Of a stretch of DNA of 33,584 nt, positions 27,946 to 33,584 are shown piece after piece. This DNA comes from Syntrophales bacterium (lineage in GTDB: Bacteria; Desulfobacterota; Syntrophia; Syntrophales; Fen-1087), in assembly GCA_030656035.1 (NCBI GenBank), contig JAUSOK010000054.1:1-33584 (forward strand), read 5' to 3'. Each line of letters opens with the position of its first letter. Positions within the stretch are counted from its first letter, which is position 1. The translations under genes were made by a program, and so were the position numbers. The notes under the pieces are model-generated. The model saw nothing but the letters and a program-made list of their open reading frames with translations. It searched no databases and was not told where the DNA came from.

Positions 27946-28404
27946 TTACATTTTCGGTCTTCTGCCGCAGAGGATCTTCGTCGTGTAAACGACCAGGTTC
28001 TCGCCTTTTTGGTTCTTGATGGAATTCTTGGCGGCGATGACGCCGCGCTCGTCGTCCTTGGCTTCCATGCTCTCGATTTCCACTTCGCAGCGGATCGTGT
28101 CGCCGATTTTGGCGGCGCCCGTAAAGCGCACCGAATCCATGCCGTAAAAGGCGATAAACGATTTAGGCAGGGCCGCATACATGCCGAGCCGGAACATCAG
28201 GGCGCTGCCCACGCAGAGCGTCAGCATGCCGTGGGCGATACGTTCGCCGAAGATCGTCTTCTTGGCAAATTCCACGTTCGTATGCAGCGGATGCCAGTCA
28301 CCCGTAAAGGCCGAAAACATTACGATATCCGTTTCCGTAATGGTCCGCCCGGGGGACCTCATTTTTTCGCCAACCGCATAATCCTCATAGAACAGTTTTT
28401 CCAT
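27946..28404 (-). CDS. MaoC-like hot-dog dehydratase / (R)-enoyl-CoA hydratase
   Basis: 152 residues, a single hot-dog domain of the MaoC family, members of which hydrate enoyl-CoA or act as dehydratases in fatty acid or PHA metabolism. The catalytic loop is TGDWHPLHTNVEFAKKTIFG with Asp36 and His41, followed by ERIAHGML. Start ATG 28404 follows GGAGG at 5 bases; the open frame to 28440 is not supported. It is 65 bases after malate dehydrogenase on the same strand, probably one unit. The substrate chain length is not readable. A strong terminator lies downstream. Confidence 0.9.
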   Translation of the reverse strand: MEKLFYEDYAVGEKMRSPGRTITETDIVMFSAFTGDWHPLHTNVEFAKKTIFGERIAHGMLTLCVGSALMFRLGMYAALPKSFIAFYGMDSVRFTGAAKIGDTIRCEVEIESMEAKDDERGVIAAKNSIKNQKGENLVVYTTKILCGRRPKM

Positions 28405-28469
28405 AACTTCCTCCATTTCTCTATTTTGAATAATCCGCAAAAATTGACATTTAACGACGTCCGTCGTTG

Positions 28470-29463
<994 letters not shown>

Positions 29464-29638
29464 CCGCTGAAACAACTTTTCCCCTTTCATGACCGAGTGC
29501 GCCTCTTCGGACTTCCCGGAACGCGCCCGTTGCCAATGAATCAAATCCTCATTTTCCATTCGGTTTCCTATTCCACCGAGGTTGGTCAAGCGTCATAACA
29601 CACGGCTCAGCGGGGGCCTGCTTTCGCCACCAAGCCGC

Positions 29639-30100
29639 TCAGAACTTTTCTCCCTTCAACCGGCGGATCAGTAAACGATCGAGCTGGTCGGCAAAAGCCT
29701 GGCAGTCCTTCTTCCCGAAGACCGGTGGTCCGCCCGTCATCAGGCCGCCGTCTCGCAGTTCGCTCAGGAGATCCCGCACGGCCAGACGGTCCTTGATGTT
29801 CTCCTCCGTGTAGAGCTTGCCACGGGGATTAAGGGCGAAGGCGCCTTTGGAGACGACCCGGTCCGCCAGGGGGATGTCGGCTGTAATCACCAGATCGCCC
29901 GGCTCTGCTAACTCCACGATGCGGTCATCGGCGATATCCTGCCCCACGGGAACGAGAAGGCTCGAAATCAGGGGCGACGGCTCCCGGCGGACGGGCTTGT
30001 TGGCCACAAAGACGACGGGCACGCCCAGGCGCAGGGCGGCCCGGATCAAGATGTCCTTTGCCGCCCTGGGAAATCCGTCCGCATCGACGTAAATCTGCAT
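29639..30100 (-). CDS. yaiI: YaiI/YqxD family protein (UPF0178, DUF188)
   Basis: 153 residues. Family pattern at the N-terminus: QIYVDADGFPRAAKDIL with paired Asp6/Asp8, then VFVANKP, VPVGQDIADDRIVELAEPGDLVITADIPLADRVV and ALNPRGKLYTEENI, with GGPPVFGKKDCQAFADQLDRLL near the end. The fold is related to NYN/PIN-type nucleases and RNA-related activity is suspected, but no function is established. 34 bases downstream of ywbE on the same strand, so probably the last gene of that unit. Confidence 0.94.
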   Translation of the reverse strand: MQIYVDADGFPRAAKDILIRAALRLGVPVVFVANKPVRREPSPLISSLLVPVGQDIADDRIVELAEPGDLVITADIPLADRVVSKGAFALNPRGKLYTEENIKDRLAVRDLLSELRDGGLMTGGPPVFGKKDCQAFADQLDRLLIRRLKGEKF

Positions 30101-30134
30101 GGAGGTCCTTTCAGCGGAAAAACAAAGGCGTCCT

Positions 30135-30332
30135 TCAGGCGCCCAAAATCTCTTTCACCCGGCCGACGATGCCGCCCTCCAGGCGCACCTTGATGCCGTG
30201 GGGGTGGCGGGGCGATTTCGTGAGCAGGTCCCGGACGACCCCTTCCGTCAGGGCGCCGCTTCGCTGATCCTCTTTACGGACCACCCTCACCCGCATGCCG
30301 GGTGCGATGTCGGATCGGTTATTGCCGTTCAT
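30135..30332 (-). CDS. ywbE: YwbE family protein (DUF2196)
   Basis: 65 residues, the usual size. Pattern DIAPGMRVRVVRKEDQRSG, GVVRDLLTKSPRHPHGIKVRLEGGIVGRVKEI is that of YwbE, a small beta-barrel, KOW-like protein of unknown function. ATG 30332 overlaps the yhcG stop as ATGA, so translation is coupled to the nuclease gene upstream, an unusual partner for this family. Confidence 0.93.
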   Translation of the reverse strand: MNGNNRSDIAPGMRVRVVRKEDQRSGALTEGVVRDLLTKSPRHPHGIKVRLEGGIVGRVKEILGA

Positions 30333-31459
30333 GGGGCGCTCCTATCGGGAAGGACCGCCCGCACGACGTCGGCGAGCTGTTTCGCCGTCGGCAGTTTGCC
30401 CTTCAGATTTGCCGGCAATTTCGACTGGAGTTGATACACAGCCACGCCGATGGGGTTCGCTTTCGTGCGCAGGGCATATTCGACTTCCACGTCGTCCTTT
30501 TCCGCGCAGAGGATGATGCCGATAGACGGCTGGTCGCCGTCACCGCGTTCTTTGTCGTTGAGCAGGTTCAAATAGAAATCCATCTTGCCCGCGTGTTCTG
30601 GCTCGAAAGGCCCGATTTTTAATTCGAAGGCCACCAACGCCTTGAGGAAGCGGTGGTAGAAGAGCAAATCGATGAAATATTCCTTTTGGCCCAGTATCAA
30701 CCGGTGCTGGCGGCCGACGAAACAGAAACCATAGCCGAGTTCGAGGAGGAACGCTTGCAGACGGGAAATCAGCCGGTCCTCCAGTTCCCGCTCCTTCACT
30801 TCCTGGCGGATGCCGAGGAATTCCAGATTGTAGGAACTCTTCATCATTTCTTCGGCCTGCTCGGCCAGATGCTCCGGCAGGGCGAGGGGAAAATTGTGCG
30901 TCTTCTTCTCCGTCACCGCCCGTTCATACGTACCGGCCTTGATCTGATTCAGAAGGACATTGCGCGACCAGCCGAACCGGGCGGTGGCGCGGAGGTAGTA
31001 AAGGCGGGCAGCGGGGTCGGTGAGCTTGGCCAAAACGTTTGCATGATGGCCCCATGGAACTGCGGCGATCAATTCTCTCACAAGCTGTGAGAGTTCTTCG
31101 GGGCTCGGCGTTTTCTGCCCTTTCTTTTCCAATTCTCTCACAGCCTGTGAGAGAAACAGTTTGTCCGTATGCGTCCGAAAAAACTGGAGCATCCGCCACA
31201 CATTTTGCGGTGAAAAACCGAAGGAGCCTGGAAATGCTTGTCGTAAGTCCGCCGAAACCATCTCGACAATCGAATCGCCCCATCCGAGCGTCTGCTGTTT
31301 CTCCACGATACCGCGCCCGATGTCCCAGTAAAGCAGGATCAGGTCGCGGTTCACAGCCCGCGCCGCCGAGATGCGCGCGGAAACCACTCGCGTCTTCAGG
31401 TCCTCTATGAACTTCTGGTATTCCGGCGATGCGATGGAGGCCTCTTGTGACTTCTTCAT
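30329..31459 (-). CDS. YhcG family PD-(D/E)XK nuclease domain protein (DUF1016)
   Basis: 376 residues, a full-length YhcG-type protein. N-terminal DUF1016_N helix-rich domain (NRDLILLYWDIGRGIVEKQQ, around 38-56, and FSPQNVWRMLQFF), a variable linker with two LSQxVREL repeats (residues 103-110 and 123-130), and the C-terminal nuclease with YFIDLLFYHRFLKALVAFELKIG: putative catalytic Asp264, Glu279 and Lys281. The family often lies next to restriction-modification systems and is thought to act in defence or DNA repair. Here it is linked by 4-base overlaps to a 46-aa ORF upstream and to ywbE downstream. The linker repeat is discussed separately. Confidence 0.93.
   Translation of the reverse strand: MKKSQEASIASPEYQKFIEDLKTRVVSARISAARAVNRDLILLYWDIGRGIVEKQQTLGWGDSIVEMVSADLRQAFPGSFGFSPQNVWRMLQFFRTHTDKLFLSQAVRELEKKGQKTPSPEELSQLVRELIAAVPWGHHANVLAKLTDPAARLYYLRATARFGWSRNVLLNQIKAGTYERAVTEKKTHNFPLALPEHLAEQAEEMMKSSYNLEFLGIRQEVKERELEDRLISRLQAFLLELGYGFCFVGRQHRLILGQKEYFIDLLFYHRFLKALVAFELKIGPFEPEHAGKMDFYLNLLNDKERGDGDQPSIGIILCAEKDDVEVEYALRTKANPIGVAVYQLQSKLPANLKGKLPTAKQLADVVRAVLPDRSAP
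31071..31153. repeat. Duplicated palindrome inside yhcG
   Basis: Two near-identical 23-base units (31071-31093 and 31131-31153), 60 bases apart. Each contains CTCTCACA-N3-TGTGAGAG, a perfect 8-bp inverted repeat. They encode LSQxVREL twice, in frame, in the linker of the nuclease. Confidence 0.85.
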
Positions 31460-31596
31460 CTCGCTAATCCCTCCAACATCTTCTCCGCCTCCTTCTCCAC
31501 TCTCACCTCGATACCGTTTTCGCCTGCCTGCCGGGTAAAGATCAGAAACTCACCGGTGCTGTTGCGGATTTGAAGTTTGTTTTTTCCCCTTTTCAT
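31456..31596 (-). CDS. 46-aa ORF resembling the N-terminus of RhuM-type proteins
   Basis: Too short for usual gene callers. The sequence includes KLQIRNSTGEFLIF, then TRQAGENGIEVRVE, which is the characteristic N-terminal segment of RhuM-family (virulence, Fic-related) proteins. Where those continue into a DNA-binding part (usually WLTQ...), this one ends with EKEAEKMLEGLAR. ATG 31596 overlaps the stop of the upstream fragment as ATGA, and its own stop overlaps the yhcG ATG as ATGA. The AGAAGGAGG-like stretch near its end can serve as ribosome site for yhcG. It may be a remnant of a deleted rhuM, or a small leader cistron kept for coupling. Confidence 0.55.
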   Translation of the reverse strand: MKRGKNKLQIRNSTGEFLIFTRQAGENGIEVRVEKEAEKMLEGLAR

Positions 31597-32143
31597 GGCC
31601 TGCTCCCAACTCGGATCAATGCTCCATCACAAGAAGCCAACAGTCGCTGGACTTGCCCGGTGACTTGCCCGGTGACAGCATCAGCCAATTCCCCCACCCC
31701 CGAATCGGCCACATCCAACGCCGCTGGATGCACCGCCAGACGTACCATGAAATAGCTATGGTCTTTGTCGAAGTCAAATTCGGCAGGAGGCGAGCCGTTG
31801 GCCTGCATGGCGTCAAGGATCTTGGGAATCCCTGTGGAACGGCCTTCGGTGAACTCCAGCTCCTTCAGGAACTCTCCTATGTGCCGATTCCGGTAGCGTC
31901 GAGGCATGGTCTTGCCGACCCGAAGTTGCTCCAGGCGCACGGAACGGTCCGGTCCGGGGTAACTTAAGACCACCACTCGTCATGCATAATGCGGATTTCC
32001 ACCGGCTCCCTAACATCGTAGCCGCGGTGGTACACGGCATTCACCACGGCTTCTTCAATGGCGATGTAAGGAATATTCTCGACGCGGGAGGACTCGGCGC
32101 GCCCCTTTTTACCGCTGATGCCAGGACGGGGGGCTTCGGTCAC
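31593..32143 (-). pseudogene. HATPase_c_4/AlbA_2-type (COG2865) regulator fragment, frameshifted
   Basis: Two frames make one protein. The first (from GTG 32143) reads ENIPYIAIEEAVVNAVYHRGYDVREPVEIRIMHDEW, the ATP-binding N-box part of the C-terminal domain of COG2865 proteins. It stops at 31964. The second continues VVLSYPGPDRSVRLEQL, then RRYRNRHIGEFLKELEF and EGRSTGIPKILDAM to 31593. Restoring one base near 31970 joins them exactly. The normal N-terminal AlbA_2 DNA-binding domain is missing altogether. GTG 32143 overlaps the hsdR stop as GTGA, and the end overlaps the 46-aa ORF. Such genes often accompany type I restriction loci. Confidence 0.75.
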
Positions 32144-33584
32144 TGCGCAACCCAATAATCTGCCAGCACTTCAGCCTGTTTAAGCACAGTATCAACGGCC
32201 TTCTGTTGTTTGTCCGGCGGGTAACCGTATTTATTCAAAGTACGTTTCACGATGACCATGAGTTTTGCCCTGGCGCTTTCCTTCATGGCCCAGTCTATGG
32301 TGGCGTTGTTGCGAACCTTCTCTGCGATTTCACGGGCGATGCTTTTGAGTGTTTCATCGCCTAAAACCTTTACGGCGCTGTCGTTGATTTCCAATGCCGT
32401 ATAGAATGCGAATTCGTCTTTAGTTAATTTCAGTTTCTCGGCCAAACCGTCTACGGTTCTGATTTTCCTGGCGATTTCCAATAATTCTTCAATAATTTCA
32501 GTGGTTGTCAAAAGGTTGTTCTGGTACTTTTTGATTGATGCCTCAAGCATATCCAGAAGATTCTTCCCTTCCGTAATATTGAATTTAAGCCGTACCTTGA
32601 TCTCGTCATTGAGAATCTTCTTCAAAAGCTCAATGCCAAGGTTCTTGTGCTTCATCTCTTTTACATCTTGCAGGAATTCTTCGGAAAGTAATGAAATATC
32701 AGGCTTTTTTATTCCGGCCGCGTCGAAAATATCCACGACACCCGTTGACTCGACCGCCTGATTTACGATCTGTCGGATAGCGGATTCATAATTCGTCCTA
32801 TCGCCGTTATCGCTGTCGCTTTCAAACTTGAGGAGCCGTGCCCGGACGGACTGGAAAAAGGCAATTTCATCGGTCAAAACAAGGGCGTCTTCATGGGGGA
32901 CGGCCAGGGCAAAAAGCTGTGAAAGTGCGGTAGACTCCTTGATAAAGCGGTCCTTGCCTTGTTCTCTTGAAAGGATGAATTCTTCGGCTTGAAGGATTAT
33001 AGATAGCCGTTCGGAAGTGCCTACACTGAAAAAACGCCTGTAATCGAATCCATAAAACATCTGGCGCACAACTTCCATCTTTTCCAGGAGCAACTCAAGG
33101 GCTTTGGCCTGTGTCTCCGCCGGATCGCCTTTTCCGCCCGAATTGGAATAGAAGGCCAGGGCCTCCTTGAGCGCATTGCCGATTCCGATATAGTCCACGA
33201 CAAGTCCGCCGGGTTTGTCCATGAAGACCCGGTTCACCCGCGCGATGGCCTGCATGAGGGTGTGCCGTTTCATCAGCTTGTCGATGTAGAGCGTATGGAG
33301 GCAGGGGACGTCAAAACCCGTCAGCCACATATCCCGCACAATCACCAACTTCAAGGAGTCCTGCGGGGCCTTCATGCGGTCGGAAAGCAGGCGGCGGTTT
33401 TCTTTATTTGTCCGATGACAGGCGGGAATCACCAGACTATCCAGATCTTCCGGGTCAAACGCCATTTTATCGGAAGAGGAAGAAGTCATGACGACTTTCA
33501 GAGCCCCGTCCTTCAGGTCTTCACTGTGCCACTGGGGCCTCAGCGTAATGATTTCCTCGTAAAGAGCGACGGCTATGCGGCGGC
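32140..33584 (-). CDS. hsdR: Type I restriction enzyme R subunit, C-terminal part (5' partial)
   Basis: The frame is open to the window edge, giving about 481 C-terminal residues. The helicase half is recognisable: VMTSSSSD, then [37 protein letters not shown] (motifs V and VI, including the arginine finger region) and [18 protein letters not shown]. The rest is the helical HsdR C-terminal domain that contacts the methylase, ending [14 protein letters not shown]. The nuclease and Walker motifs lie outside. HsdR is the ATP-driven translocase and nuclease that cuts unmethylated DNA. hsdM and hsdS would be expected upstream (beyond 33584). No frameshift is seen in the visible part. Confidence 0.95.
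   Translation of the reverse strand, partial: RRIAVALYEEIITLRPQWHSEDLKDGALKVVMTSSSSDKMAFDPEDLDSLVIPACHRTNKENRRLLSDRMKAPQDSLKLVIVRDMWLTGFDVPCLHTLYIDKLMKRHTLMQAIARVNRVFMDKPGGLVVDYIGIGNALKEALAFYSNSGGKGDPAETQAKALELLLEKMEVVRQMFYGFDYRRFFSVGTSERLSIILQAEEFILSREQGKDRFIKESTALSQLFALAVPHEDALVLTDEIAFFQSVRARLLKFESDSDNGDRTNYESAIRQIVNQAVESTGVVDIFDAAGIKKPDISLLSEEFLQDVKEMKHKNLGIELLKKILNDEIKVRLKFNITEGKNLLDMLEASIKKYQNNLLTTTEIIEELLEIARKIRTVDGLAEKLKLTKDEFAFYTALEINDSAVKVLGDETLKSIAREIAEKVRNNATIDWAMKESARAKLMVIVKRTLNKYGYPPDKQQKAVDTVLKQAEVLADYWVAQ

Overview
The window looks like chromosomal DNA of a Gram-negative, probably anaerobic bacterium. The best guess is a Desulfobacterota (deltaproteobacterial) lineage such as Syntrophaceae. 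This rests on lipoproteins with lspA, a TRAP carboxylate transporter next to an NDP-forming acyl-CoA synthetase, a PEP synthase, and the yqeY-dnaG-rpoD block. The placement is inferred from gene content only; no 16S rRNA is present. Most of the window is moderately GC-rich. One stretch, about 22.4-27.7 kb, is clearly AT-richer and reads like an insert.

Layout. 1-354: tail of a Cache-type membrane sensor. 574-2985: ppsA (+). 3061-3443: RNase P RNA (-). 3502-4484: a coiled-coil/zinc-ribbon protein and a CAU-anticodon tRNA (-). 4612-8746: yqeY-dnaG-rpoD with a near-consensus promoter (-). 8764-12608: a partial histidine operon hisI-hisG-hisB-lipoprotein-hisA-HIT (-). 12815-13120: a small membrane/coiled-coil protein (+). 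13511-18993: a TRAP transporter dctPQM, a 3D-domain lipoprotein and an ADP-forming acyl-CoA synthetase (+). 19097-22385: ileS-lspA (-).

22.4-27.7 kb: an AT-rich signalling insert. It holds a near-consensus promoter, a 53-codon caspase-fold remnant, a six-TM hybrid histidine kinase, a PhcB-like SAM methyltransferase (the family that makes fatty-acid methyl-ester quorum signals), and a convergent REC-adenylate cyclase with two DHp-like segments. I consider this the strongest candidate for an undescribed system: a methyl-ester or related signal read by a kinase and passed to cAMP.

27.9-29.4 kb: mdh and a MaoC-like hydratase (-). 29.6 kb to the end: yaiI, ywbE, yhcG (DUF1016 nuclease), a 46-aa RhuM-N-like ORF, a frameshifted HATPase_c_4 fragment and the C-terminal part of a type I restriction HsdR. 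All are on the minus strand, and from hsdR to ywbE each gene overlaps the next by 4 nt. This looks like a decaying defence locus.

Other notable points: the housekeeping sigma factor has an unusual region 4.2 helix-turn-helix, and yhcG carries an internal duplicated palindrome. All functional statements are read from sequence motifs by eye; no database search was run.
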